From Aquiflexum sp. TKW24L (GTDB taxonomy: Bacteria; Bacteroidota; Bacteroidia; Cytophagales; Cyclobacteriaceae): a DNA stretch of 64,000 nucleotides. A model generated the notes under the pieces. The model made no database searches and was not told the DNA's origin. It saw nothing but the letters and a program-made list of their open reading frames with translations. The DNA is taken from NCBI RefSeq assembly GCF_023502205.1, contig NZ_JAMFLG010000013.1:62001-126000 (forward strand), given 5' to 3'. A program made the position numbers and the translations under genes. This document shows positions 25,041 to 34,065 of this stretch, piece by piece. How positions within the stretch are numbered: position 1 is the stretch's first letter; each line of letters begins with the position of its first letter.

Positions 25041-26459
25041 TCACCTTTCCAACACCACCCTCCTATAAGATACCAAAGACGGACTTCCTGAATCCTCTAC
25101 TTCGAGGATAATGTGCAAGGTTTGGCCCTCACCCAATTCAGGCATGACGAATTCAATGTCCATAGCGTGCGGATCGAATAATTCCAGGTCTCGGGTATAT
25201 CCGCCAGCTTCCTTATATATCCACCACTTATACCTGATTTGGTCTCCGTCGGGATCCATGCTTCCCTTTGCAGAAAGTTTGACAGTTTTTCCCTTTTCAA
25301 CTTTACCAAAAGCCAAAGCTTTTCCTTGGTTTCCATTCAGTACAACGACAGGATTGTGGTTTGCTTTTTTGAAATCATGGGTGATATTCCAGTCCATCCT
25401 TGCCGCAAAATCATGCTGATAGGCTTTTCTCCATCTCCAGATCGTAACCTGATTGGAAGCTTCCTTCCGGCCATCAGCTAAAATGATTTCATCTTGGGTA
25501 TTGATGGAGGATGTCCATATTTTGGCCTTTTCTCCGTAAGACTGGTACCATTCATATCTCCCGGCCCAGCCGCCATAGGTAGGGCTTTTGTACCAACCCA
25601 AACCGTTATTGATCAAACCAAAAAAAGAAGGCGTATCCCCTTCCATAATATATATCACATCGAGGTAATTGGCGCCCAAAGGACCGTGGTTTTCCTTAAT
25701 ATTTGCATTCAACCATGGGTTGTCGACCAACTCAAAATCTACCATTTGGGCATTCTTGTACCAGCGGTCTCCTGAAATCCCCGTCCAAGTGGCTTTGTAA
25801 TATTCCCTCGTATTGTCTCCTGCACTAGCATCCACGATATAAAAAATCCCCGGAAAATTATGCCTGACCCAAGGACCTGCAAAGTCCTGATCTGAGATGG
25901 CATAAACCCTGAGTTTGGCAAGAAATTTTGCAAGCTCAGTTTCAGACCTTGTATGCTGCACTTTCCAAAGTGCCTGTGCCAAACAATTGGCCCCACCCCA
26001 AACAGATACCCAAAGTGGCCTGTCATCTACCCTGTCCACGGCTTTGATCAGCATTTCCGAACCGGGAGAATCTTTGCCTTCTCCAACCCCATCCATGCTA
26101 TACAATGGTAGATGCTGAGTCGTAACGCTGAGCAGATATTCCATCGTTGGAAATCCTTGGGCATGTTTGTCGAGATTTGATTGTACTTTTCCATAGTTCC
26201 GCACCAACTCTTCGATTTTATCTTTTCGGATATTGCTGCGTAGGTGTGTAGAAGTCGTGGCAACAATTCCCTCAATGTCATATTCATTAGCATATACCAG
26301 CAACCGTACCAACGATTGTTGGTCGTCAGGTTCATTGGTGATGTCAGTCAAGATAAAAACCCGCTGCTTGATAGGTTCTTCGAAAGTCAGGGGTGTTTGG
26401 GCAACAGTTATTCTCATCAAAAATAAAAGAATTAAGGTTATATAGAGTTTGGAGTGCAT
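25041..26459 (-). CDS. DUF1593 secreted nucleoside hydrolase-like protein
   Basis: A 472-residue protein with a Sec signal ending MRITVAQ. RVFILTDITNEPDDQQSLVRLL at about 34-55 is the DUF1593 start and resembles the calcium-binding aspartate cluster of inosine-uridine nucleoside hydrolases; SVWGGANCLAQALWKV follows near 151-166. The C-terminal part (about 370-472, KTVKLSAKGSMDPDGDQIRYKWWIY) looks like a PKD/Ig-like sandwich. Such proteins are found in polysaccharide-use loci of Bacteroidetes and are thought to hydrolyse a glycosidic bond, but the substrate is not established. Convergent with vapC, divergent from the DUF6090 gene. Confidence 0.82.
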   Translation of the reverse strand: MHSKLYITLILLFLMRITVAQTPLTFEEPIKQRVFILTDITNEPDDQQSLVRLLVYANEYDIEGIVATTSTHLRSNIRKDKIEELVRNYGKVQSNLDKHAQGFPTMEYLLSVTTQHLPLYSMDGVGEGKDSPGSEMLIKAVDRVDDRPLWVSVWGGANCLAQALWKVQHTRSETELAKFLAKLRVYAISDQDFAGPWVRHNFPGIFYIVDASAGDNTREYYKATWTGISGDRWYKNAQMVDFELVDNPWLNANIKENHGPLGANYLDVIYIMEGDTPSFFGLINNGLGWYKSPTYGGWAGRYEWYQSYGEKAKIWTSSINTQDEIILADGRKEASNQVTIWRWRKAYQHDFAARMDWNITHDFKKANHNPVVVLNGNQGKALAFGKVEKGKTVKLSAKGSMDPDGDQIRYKWWIYKEAGGYTRDLELFDPHAMDIEFVMPELGEGQTLHIILEVEDSGSPSLVSYRRVVLER

Positions 26460-26638
26460 TTTTCAAGATTTTGGTTCAGATCAAAATATACAAAAAATCG
26501 TCAATACCCACTATCTTTTACTTTCAGGGTACTTGAAAATCAATAGACAACCCCAATTCATAAAAAACTTAACTGAAAAGGGCTTTTTTTGACAAAATTT
26601 AATAAAAGCATTTTGGAAAAACTCTATATTGAGTCAAC

Positions 26639-27676
26639 ATGGCAAGATTCTTTAACAATATCCGACAGAAACTTTTGGTTGAAAACAGATTTACCCGATA
26701 CCTGATTTATGCGGTGGGAGAGATTTTTTTGGTAGTGGTAGGGATCATGATCGCTGTTAATTTCAATAACCAAAACAATGATAAAAAAACCAAAGCGGAG
26801 ACAGACAGGCTGATTGCTGATCTTGAAAAAGGATTGAAAACCAATCAGTTTTTGCTTGATAGATTTACAGGGCGGTTTGATGCGCAAGATTCCATGATGG
26901 GGTTGCTGATAGATGGGGAACTGACGGAGGAAAACTTTAGACGCAACAGAATTCTGAATGATCTGATGGGTAACAGTACCCAATATGCCTGGCTTCAAGA
27001 TGAGAATATCATTACCATCCTTCAAAAAGAAAGGGATTTTGAGCCTTCCTATAACCAACTCATCAAGCTGATAAAATCATACAAATCAAGACTCGATGAC
27101 TTGGAAAAATCCGCCGAGGAATTGAATGAACTTTCCAATTGGAATGAAAAATTCATGGCGGATAATTTTGCATGGTACGCAAGCTCTACAAGAGAAGACC
27201 GAGACAAAAAGGTTCAATACTTCCTCCAAGACCCTTTTTACAAAAACAGGCTGAGCCTTTTTCGAAAAAAATTTGGTAACCAGATTTCTCATATCACCTC
27301 AATGGGAGCCATCCGCGCGGCCATTATGGGAGAGATTAAGCGGCTCAACGAAGGAATCACCAATGCGCAATTGGATGAATTTTTTAAGTCTCTAGGCATG
27401 AATCCCTTTCCCGAGTTGGCCTGCTCCGAACTGAACAGAGAATGGGAAGGCCGTTTTTCGGGATTGTCTTTTTTCCTTTTTTTCAATGGAACAAATGAAA
27501 CTGTCACCATATACCGCCTCAGAGAAAATGTGGATGTATGGGAATCGTTCAAAATCAATCCGGGGGAATATGAAATCTTTGGTCAGGTTCCGGGTCGCGG
27601 GTTTATGATCGGTTCACCGGATTCCTGTCAGCAATTGTTTGTAGCCAAAAAACGAGGTTATCTATTGATTGAGTAG
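26639..27676 (+). CDS. DUF6090 family membrane protein
   Basis: A 345-residue protein starting MARFFNNIRQKLLVENRF, followed by a transmembrane helix at about residues 22-44 (LIYAVGEIFLVVVGIMIAVNFNN), the recognisable DUF6090 opening. The remainder is soluble and helix-rich (LIADLEKGLKTNQFLLDRF, LDDLEKSAEELNELSNW), ending in a strand-rich segment (ETVTIYRLRENVDVWESFKI) with two cysteines. The family is common and often multi-copy in Cytophagales and Flavobacteriia; no function is known. Single gene, convergent with the PIN toxin at 27743. Confidence 0.78.
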   Translation: MARFFNNIRQKLLVENRFTRYLIYAVGEIFLVVVGIMIAVNFNNQNNDKKTKAETDRLIADLEKGLKTNQFLLDRFTGRFDAQDSMMGLLIDGELTEENFRRNRILNDLMGNSTQYAWLQDENIITILQKERDFEPSYNQLIKLIKSYKSRLDDLEKSAEELNELSNWNEKFMADNFAWYASSTREDRDKKVQYFLQDPFYKNRLSLFRKKFGNQISHITSMGAIRAAIMGEIKRLNEGITNAQLDEFFKSLGMNPFPELACSELNREWEGRFSGLSFFLFFNGTNETVTIYRLRENVDVWESFKINPGEYEIFGQVPGRGFMIGSPDSCQQLFVAKKRGYLLIE

Positions 27677-27742
27677 GGCATTATCATAGAAAAATTCTTA
27701 CCAATGAGGATTTCGAGTTTGAGGGTGCCAATGCAATAACTT

Positions 27743-28180
27743 CTATTTATCTCTAATCATTTTAATCTGTTCGGTTCCAAGGATCCAATCAATATTCATT
27801 TTTTCCAATCCCCTTTTGAGTTTTTGATCACCAGTCCAAAGTGGGGATTTGAGTTCTAAACATAAGGCAATAAACGGAGTATCAAAGACATCGATGTTTT
27901 TTGTCAATTCAACCGCTTTAAGCCATGATTCTTTTGAAACGAGATCAAGATCGAATAATTCGATCTTCTTTAAAATCATTAATTTCAAAAAATCTATTTC
28001 ATCTTCATCATATCCAGATAACCCAACTAATTTACTATGGTGCCGGTCTAATTCATCCATAATTATTGTTGGGGCAAAAAAATCAAATTGGTCAGAAGAG
28101 TTTAAAAGTAAATCACTAATAGCTCCATTTGGGCTCAAGATGCCGCTGAAGACGATATTTGTATCAACTACAACTATCAC
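27743..28180 (-). CDS. PIN-domain toxin of a second toxin-antitoxin pair
   Basis: A 145-residue PIN-domain protein, begins MIVVVDTNIVFSGILSP, a form typical of the PIN_3/COG1569 toxin group rather than classical VapC. Acidic residues D6, E43 (MDELDRHH), D100 (VFDTPFIAL) and D118 (TGDQKLKRG) fit the metal site. Its start overlaps the upstream small gene by 4 bp (ATGA), the normal toxin-antitoxin coupling. Likely a Mg-dependent ribonuclease. Confidence 0.82.
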   Translation of the reverse strand: MIVVVDTNIVFSGILSPNGAISDLLLNSSDQFDFFAPTIIMDELDRHHSKLVGLSGYDEDEIDFLKLMILKKIELFDLDLVSKESWLKAVELTKNIDVFDTPFIALCLELKSPLWTGDQKLKRGLEKMNIDWILGTEQIKMIRDK

Positions 28181-28380
28181 TTAATATATCGGCTTTTATT
28201 TTCTTCCCACCAAGAGGATTTTGACTGTTTAGCCAAATCATCGATTTGTTGCTGAGTCGCTTTACTTTTTGAGGTTATCTCACGGAATTTGATAAAATCT
28301 AAAAGCCGCTGTATACCAGTAAGGTCTGTTCCCCCATCAATCCTAATTACGATTTCATTGTCTCTTCTTTCGATTTCCAT
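28177..28380 (-). CDS. Putative antitoxin partner of the PIN toxin
   Basis: A 67-residue protein starting MEIERRDNEIVIRIDGGTD, a strand pair, then a helix with LQRLLDFIKF-like residues (TGIQRLLDFIKFRE) and the C-terminal SSWWEENKSRY. This layout matches small proteins annotated next to COG1569 PIN toxins in Bacteroidetes. It overlaps the toxin gene start by 4 bp and is the upstream, first-translated gene, as expected for an antitoxin. No DNA-binding motif is obvious and no clear palindrome is seen upstream. Confidence 0.7.
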   Translation of the reverse strand: MEIERRDNEIVIRIDGGTDLTGIQRLLDFIKFREITSKSKATQQQIDDLAKQSKSSWWEENKSRYIK

Positions 28381-28564
28381 GTTTAAATTTAGGAATATTA
28401 TTGAATCAAATTAAATCTTACATGAACATTCTCTGATGAATGAAGCTATGAATTTCTAAAATCATTTATAATTCCCATCAAATTTTTCTTTTTTCAAACC
28501 TACTTTCAAAGTATCTTTTGGAAAGTGAAAAGATCCTGAAATTTCCATAAAACCAAATAAACCT

Positions 28565-29608
28565 ATGTCAACTCAAATTGTGGTTTCCCCAAAGTATTTT
28601 TCAAGCTATTTATTCTTAAGCCTAACCTTTTTCCTGATTTTCTCCATCAGTTGTCAGGCACAGCAAGGCAAAACCTGGTTACAGTTTGAAGGAAAATCCG
28701 GTCCTGGCAAGGGAAAACATATCGTCCTTGTCAGCGGCGATGATGAATACCGCTCAGAGGAAGGGATGCCCATGTTGGGCAAGTTATTGGCAGAACATTA
28801 TGGGTTTACCTGCACGGTATTGTTCCCGATCGAACCCGAGACTGGCAATATCGTCCCTTCTTACCAAAACAACATTCCCGGATTGGAACATTTGGCAAAA
28901 GCCGATCTGATGATTTTGCTTACCAGATTCCGAGAATTGCCAGATGAGCAGACTAAATATTTCCACGACTTCATCATGGCAGGCAAACCGATCATCGGAA
29001 TGCGGACTGCAACACATGCCTTCCACTACGAAAAAAACAAAAACAGTCCCTATGCCAAGTATGATTGGAGGAATAAAAGCACAGGCTGGGAAGGTGGATT
29101 TGGACAAAAAATTCTCGGCGAAACTTGGGTTGCCCATCATGGTGAGCATGCCAAAGAGGGTGCCCGTGCATTGATCGATGGTCCTGCCCAACTCGCAGAC
29201 CATCCTATCCTTCGTGGAGTCAATGATATTTGGGCGGCGTCGGATGTGTATACTGTCAAGAACCTGACCCAAGATGCGCAAGTGCTTGTCTATGGCCAAC
29301 CTACCAAAGGCATGACTCCCGATACGCCTTTGATCTGGGAAAAATCTGTGATGCCTATGGCTTGGACCAAAGATTATCAGGTAGAGGGAGGCAAAAAAGG
29401 AAAAGCATTCGCTACCACGATGGGGGCTTCTGTGGATTTGCAAAGTGATGACTTGAGGAGACTGATTGTGAATGCTGTTTTTTGGGGATTGGATATGTCG
29501 GACCAAATCACGCCTGAGCTGAACGTATCCATCGTCGGCAAATACGAACCCACCATGTTTGGGTTTGGGACATTCAGAAAAGGAATGAAAGTGGAAGATT
29601 TTAAATAA
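28565..29608 (+). CDS. ThuA domain protein, secreted
   Basis: A 347-residue protein with an N-terminal hydrophobic signal and ISCQAQ, which could be a lipobox with the cysteine retained (FSISC). The class I glutamine amidotransferase-like ThuA fold is seen in HIVLVSGDDEYRSEEGMPML, LLTRFRELPDEQ, GKPIIGMRTATHAF and TTMGASVDLQSDDLRRLIVNAVFWGLD at the C-terminus. ThuA proteins are linked to trehalose and other disaccharide use, often beside DUF1080 and dehydrogenase genes; the exact reaction is unknown. Followed by an 885-bp repeat-rich spacer. Confidence 0.88.
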   Translation: MSTQIVVSPKYFSSYLFLSLTFFLIFSISCQAQQGKTWLQFEGKSGPGKGKHIVLVSGDDEYRSEEGMPMLGKLLAEHYGFTCTVLFPIEPETGNIVPSYQNNIPGLEHLAKADLMILLTRFRELPDEQTKYFHDFIMAGKPIIGMRTATHAFHYEKNKNSPYAKYDWRNKSTGWEGGFGQKILGETWVAHHGEHAKEGARALIDGPAQLADHPILRGVNDIWAASDVYTVKNLTQDAQVLVYGQPTKGMTPDTPLIWEKSVMPMAWTKDYQVEGGKKGKAFATTMGASVDLQSDDLRRLIVNAVFWGLDMSDQITPELNVSIVGKYEPTMFGFGTFRKGMKVEDFK

Positions 29609-29706
29609 TTTGTCATTGAGATCCTTCGTACCTCAGGATGGCGGAGAATTCCGTCATGCTGAACGTAGTGAAGCATCTCTATTAACTAAGACGTCTGCTC
29701 AATTAA

Positions 29707-29762
29707 ACATCAAGCTTTGGAATAGACTGATCCTTGTCATCTCGACGAAGGAGAGATCTTTT
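29707..29762 (+). repeat. 56-bp direct repeat, left copy
   Basis: Begins ACATCAAGCTTTGG and ends CGACGAAGGAGAGATCTTTT; 53 of 56 bases match the copy at 30438-30493. Confidence 0.85.
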
Positions 29763-30237
29763 AGGAGCATTCTACTGATTTCTCATTACCGTATCAATGA
29801 CAGATTTTGGTGGGCGTCACCCTGAGTTTTTAATAATTTGCAAATGTTCAGAATGGGGAATGACATTTTGGAATATTGAGGTTCAATAGGAATAAGCCCA
29901 TTCATAAATAAATGCCGAGTAAAAATCGGCTTTAGCCAAAACAATGAGATTGGATTTATGAAGGTTGATAGGATTTGGCTAAAGCCGTGGAGATCGGTGC
30001 TTTTATTTCCCCTCCAGCTAAAGCAGGAGGAAATTTAATCGAAAAAATAAGTTTTATTGAAATTAGAATCAAGATACCCCAAGCTCCGGTGATGTCATTG
30101 GTAGTGAACTGAAGGGTCTCTAATAAATGAAATCCTTCAGTTCCCGAAGAAAACGGGACAGGCAGTACCTCCTTACCAATGACGTAATAGCAATTTACCC
30201 TTCGACAAGCTCAGGGACCGGAGATTCGGTGTTTATA

Positions 30238-30282
30238 GGGTTAGGAGGAAAAAGCGGCTGCGCCGCTTTTTCCTCCTAACCC
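30238..30282. repeat. Perfect 21-bp hairpin
   Basis: Arm 30238-30258 (starts GGGTTAGGAGGAAAAAG) is exactly complementary to 30262-30282, with only TGC as the loop. It could form a very stable RNA or cruciform structure. Not followed by a T run. Confidence 0.85.
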
Positions 30283-30437
30283 TTCTCCCAAAAACAACCT
30301 CGGTGGCCGATCCCGATCGCTATCGTGGACGAGGCCAATTTGTTCCCATTAATGTCATTTCCCTTTCTGAACATTTTGATAATGTTGAATTCGCGAAATG
30401 ACAAGTTGAAGCTCTCAGCCCAATTAAACTGCAAGAA

Positions 30438-30493
30438 ACATCAAGCTTTGGATTAGACTTATCCTAGTCATCTCGACGAAGGAGAGATCTTTT
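30438..30493 (+). repeat. 56-bp direct repeat, right copy
   Basis: Three mismatches to the left copy at 29707-29762; it abuts the stop codon of the receptor gene at 30494. Confidence 0.85.
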
Positions 30494-33049
30494 CTAAAAA
30501 TTCACCTGATAGGAAAGTGTAAATGCCCTTGACGGTAACCAGGTGGATACTGCATCAATCCCTGATGAATAATAATTGTCATAGTATTCAATATGCTCAT
30601 CAAATTGCCAAATAGGCCTTGTGCTTAGCCTTGCTTCAGGATCTGCGGCGGAATACGAAGTGATGAAAAACAGGTTATTTGCTATCAGGGAAATTCTGCT
30701 TGACACTTTTTTATTTTTGACCAAAAAATCCAAATCCCTCGAAACTGACAAGTAATGCAGTGAAATAAATCCGGATTCTTCGATAAAGTAACTGCTGAAC
30801 CTGTTAAAATCAGTCAGCCCGTTATCTTTTAGGATTTGATGAGAGGTAAGTGCATTTTGATTGAAAAAATTTACGCCTCCATACCTCAGGTTGGTTTCAT
30901 TGGCATTGATATGCCCAAACACTCCCTTGAAAAACGCATCCAAATGCCATTTTTTCCATTGCACCTGATGGTTCCAACCCATCCACCATCTCGGAACGGT
31001 TTGCCCTTGGGGCACATAATCAGTCCTCCAATCCTGTTGGTTATTGTCCTGTTTCAAGATCCATTGTCCAGTGTTGCGGTCTATACCCAAATACTCAAGC
31101 GCCCGGCCTGTCCCTATTGGCTCGCTAGTCCTAAGGGTATTGTATTGGGAAAGCGGACCAAATCCTGCAACTCTTGTCTCCCCAATGTCATATCCTTCGA
31201 GACTCGTGAATTCAGCATCCAAATCTTTCCACTCCGATTTGAAAAAGGTGGCATTGATACTGCTTTGGTAAAATACATTACCGATTTTTACTGCATTTAA
31301 CCCGATAACCCACTCAGAACCTCTATTCCTTATCTCCCCAAAATTCTGGTAAGTATTGGGATAGTAGGAATTTCCAGCTGAATAATCCCAGTCATATGCA
31401 CGCATGAGGTTGATAAAATCCGAGGAACGGCTCGTGAACAACCTCAGTTCAGCAAATAATTTATTGTCAAGAAGGGAACCTCTTCCACCTATTTCCCATT
31501 GATGGGTATCTTCCCATTTCATATCTGGATTGGCGAAGTGGGTGAAATTAACATAAGGCTCAATTTGTAATATTGTTTTGCTCAGTCCGGTCCGATCCGG
31601 AATCAAACCGGTATGGGAATAAGAAGTAAAAACCAGGAATTTTGAACTGAGACTGTATTTCAGATCCATCCCGAAAAATTGTCCCCAACCTGCATTTTCA
31701 CCCAAATTAGATGAACTTTCAGGTTGGTAGAGGAAGTCAAAGTATAATCTTTCCTTCCAATTGGACTGCACGAAAAAACCCAAGGCATTCAACGTATATT
31801 TACCGATTTGGGGATTTAGTGTTTGCTCCACGACAGTATTCTCTGGTTCAAATGGCCGGATTAGATTGGTGCCGGATTGGTCATAAGAAATCTTTTGGGA
31901 GGTAAAACGAACACCCGGATTGAAAGTAAAGTCGTCAATTTGAATTAAATAATCGGATGAAAACTCCATGTAAGTTCGGTCATCCTTTCTTGTTTTATTC
32001 CTCTGAAAGGTTCCCGCATCATTGCTCAAACCTATGATTCCGTCAAAGTAGAATTGGTCTTTTATTGTCCCTACTTTGCCTATCCTTCCACTGATTGTCC
32101 ATTGTGGAAAAGGATTGGCAGTAATATTTGCCTGAAACATTTCCATTTTGGAATCCAATGTGTTTTGATCCGCATTCATTCTCAACCAGGGATTTCCTCT
32201 AAACCCTGTGTAAGTATTGACTTGCTGATCCAATGCCAATGTCGGATTCATTCCCACCGCTGCCTGAAAAAAATCGGTATTGCCAATTTCAGAATCTCTG
32301 TCCACAACCAATGTCGAAACTCCTACTTTGACTTTGTTTTTCAAAAAAGAATAATCAAGGGCCCCATAAACACTTAATTGTTGGAAGCCGGTCTCCTTTT
32401 GGATGCCTTCCACATTGCGGTGACTGAGGATTACTTTGGAATTCAAATTCCCCGTCCGGTATCCGAGTTTCAGGCCGGTATTGGTTGACCAAGCTGTTTG
32501 TGTCAACGCTTCCAACCAATCCGTATCGCTGTTTCCAAAAAATGTCCCCGGCGGTGCCTGATTCCTATATTCCTGTGCATTCAGGTTGTCATACGGTCTT
32601 TGGTAGTTTTCCATGCTGACATTTTGAAGAAAGGTTACCGAAAGCCCTTCCCTCCCATTATTGGAAATGGTAGCATCAAAAACTCCGGCGGCAGCTTGCA
32701 AACCCATTTGTGCCAATTGACTCCCTCTGCGAACACTCATCGAATCTATCAGAAAAGGATCTACCATATGCCAAGCCAAACCGGGCATTCCGTCCAACAT
32801 CAGCATCGGCTGCATTCTGTTCTTGAAAGTATGGTACCCACGGTAAATCATATCAAAGTTGCCGTTTGGATTTGATCCCGGTCTTGAGACCAAGAGTCCC
32901 GGAATCTGACTCTGTATGGCCTGCGGCAAAGAAAGAATCAAGCCCTGATTGAATGGTTTTTGCTCCATCCTGAGGCTGTCAGATTCTTGGGCTTTGAGTG
33001 CAAAAGCAAATTGTAAAAGACCAATTGAAATAATCAAAAACCGAAGCAT
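30494..33049 (-). CDS. Short SusC/RagA-like TonB-dependent receptor
   Basis: An 851-residue outer-membrane protein with Sec signal MLRFLIISIGLLQFAFALKAQ. It goes almost directly into a plug domain (LPQAIQSQIPGLLVSRPGSNPNG, MLMLDGMPGLAWHMVDPFLIDSMSVRRGSQ) and then a beta-barrel with many alternating strands (ISGRIGKVGTIKDQFYFDG, RLYFDFLYQPESS) ending in aromatic-F (LSYQVNF). It lacks the carboxypeptidase-like N-terminal domain of full SusC proteins (about 1000 residues) and there is no SusD gene next to it. Likely imports a sugar or other ligand using TonB energy; divergent from a sugar epimerase gene, which hints at a carbohydrate. Confidence 0.82.
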   Translation of the reverse strand: MLRFLIISIGLLQFAFALKAQESDSLRMEQKPFNQGLILSLPQAIQSQIPGLLVSRPGSNPNGNFDMIYRGYHTFKNRMQPMLMLDGMPGLAWHMVDPFLIDSMSVRRGSQLAQMGLQAAAGVFDATISNNGREGLSVTFLQNVSMENYQRPYDNLNAQEYRNQAPPGTFFGNSDTDWLEALTQTAWSTNTGLKLGYRTGNLNSKVILSHRNVEGIQKETGFQQLSVYGALDYSFLKNKVKVGVSTLVVDRDSEIGNTDFFQAAVGMNPTLALDQQVNTYTGFRGNPWLRMNADQNTLDSKMEMFQANITANPFPQWTISGRIGKVGTIKDQFYFDGIIGLSNDAGTFQRNKTRKDDRTYMEFSSDYLIQIDDFTFNPGVRFTSQKISYDQSGTNLIRPFEPENTVVEQTLNPQIGKYTLNALGFFVQSNWKERLYFDFLYQPESSSNLGENAGWGQFFGMDLKYSLSSKFLVFTSYSHTGLIPDRTGLSKTILQIEPYVNFTHFANPDMKWEDTHQWEIGGRGSLLDNKLFAELRLFTSRSSDFINLMRAYDWDYSAGNSYYPNTYQNFGEIRNRGSEWVIGLNAVKIGNVFYQSSINATFFKSEWKDLDAEFTSLEGYDIGETRVAGFGPLSQYNTLRTSEPIGTGRALEYLGIDRNTGQWILKQDNNQQDWRTDYVPQGQTVPRWWMGWNHQVQWKKWHLDAFFKGVFGHINANETNLRYGGVNFFNQNALTSHQILKDNGLTDFNRFSSYFIEESGFISLHYLSVSRDLDFLVKNKKVSSRISLIANNLFFITSYSAADPEARLSTRPIWQFDEHIEYYDNYYSSGIDAVSTWLPSRAFTLSYQVNF

Positions 33050-33159
33050 TTTTATTTGGGTTTATTTTGGGAACTGAAATTAAATATAGGCTTTTTAGTT
33101 GATTTTTTTCACAAAGAAGTAATTTGAATTTCTTATTTTTAGCAAAACCCTATTAACCC

Positions 33160-34011
33160 ATGAATAAAATCGGATTTAATGTTTTGGCTTGGTCGGCAGC
33201 AATGTCTGATGACCTCAAACCAATTTTGGACAGGCTGAAAAAAATCGGCTATGATGGTGCTGAGTTTTTTGTAGGCTCTGACGATATTCCTGCCTACAAA
33301 AGGATCGGGGAGCATTGCAAAAATATTGGTTTGGAGGTTACTACGGTTTTTGTCTTAAGCCCGGAAGAAAACCTCGTCAGTCCGGATAACGATGTCCGCC
33401 AAAAAGGCCTCGAAAAAATCAAGTGGACCATCGACCGATCGCATGACTTGGGTTCGCAGGTGCTTTGTGGCCCTTTCCATTCTGCTTTTGCTACTTTTAC
33501 CAAAGCCGCCCCTCAGGATATCGAGTATGCGCGCAGTGCAGAAATCCTCCATCAGGCGGGAGATTATGCCGCACAGGCAGGAATCCTGCTGACACCTGAG
33601 GCGCTCAATAGGTTTGAATGCTACCTCTGCAATACCATGGAGCAGCTTTCACACCTGCTGAAGATAGTCAACCATCCCAATGTCAAAGCGATGTTTGACA
33701 CCCATCATGCCAATATGGAGGAGAAAAAACTTGGAGAAGCCATACACCGCATCTCACCTTACCTTGCCCATTTCCACATCAGTGAAAACGACCGTGGCAC
33801 GCCGGGTTCCGGACATGTGCCTTGGGACGAGACTTTTGCTGCTTTGGCTGCGATCAAGTACAAAGGATGGCTGACCATCGAAGGATTCACGAGAAATGAT
33901 CCTGATTTTGCCAATGCAATTGGGGTATGGAGGCAGTTTTCAGAACCTTGGGAAATGGCGGAAAGCGGTTATCGATTTATTAGGGAAATGGGAGAAAAGC
34001 ATGGGCTGTAG
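33160..34011 (+). CDS. Sugar phosphate isomerase/epimerase (ketose 3-epimerase-like)
   Basis: A 283-residue xylose isomerase-like TIM barrel, cytoplasmic (no signal). E147 (LLTPEALNRF), D180 (AMFDTHHAN), H206 (AHFHISENDRG) and E241 (LTIEGF) are at the positions of the divalent-metal ligands of D-tagatose/D-psicose 3-epimerases, and the R-G-T-P-G-S-G-H-V-P-W segment (212-222) is also conserved in that group. It probably epimerises a ketose or acts on a 3-keto sugar. Divergent from the TonB receptor and 54 bp upstream of the broken sulfatase gene, with which it may be co-transcribed. Confidence 0.85.
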   Translation: MNKIGFNVLAWSAAMSDDLKPILDRLKKIGYDGAEFFVGSDDIPAYKRIGEHCKNIGLEVTTVFVLSPEENLVSPDNDVRQKGLEKIKWTIDRSHDLGSQVLCGPFHSAFATFTKAAPQDIEYARSAEILHQAGDYAAQAGILLTPEALNRFECYLCNTMEQLSHLLKIVNHPNVKAMFDTHHANMEEKKLGEAIHRISPYLAHFHISENDRGTPGSGHVPWDETFAALAAIKYKGWLTIEGFTRNDPDFANAIGVWRQFSEPWEMAESGYRFIREMGEKHGL

Positions 34012-34065
34012 GTATTTGTTATGCAATGACTAGACTTTGGTAATTTCACAATTACCCAAAAAAAT

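Larger units (their letters stand above)
29609..30493. other. 885-bp repeat-filled spacer
   Basis: No credible gene. Both ends carry a 56-bp direct repeat (29707-29762 and 30438-30493, three mismatches). Inside lie an inverted repeat CGGCTTTAGCCAAA (29927-29940, partner at 29974-29987), a perfect 21-bp hairpin at 30238-30282, and the short string CCCTTCGACAAGCTCAGGG (about 30198-30216), a motif I know from intergenic repeats of many genomes. Lines such as GTCATGCTGAACGTAGTGAAG near 29657 are the same kind of dispersed repeat. Confidence 0.75.

Noticed and set aside
28784-29506. 240-codon frame opposite the ThuA gene
   Set aside because: Shadow frame of a conserved gene; composition is unlike a real protein.
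29707-30493. Insertion sequence bounded by the 56-bp repeats
   Set aside because: The interior has no transposase frame and the repeats are direct rather than inverted.
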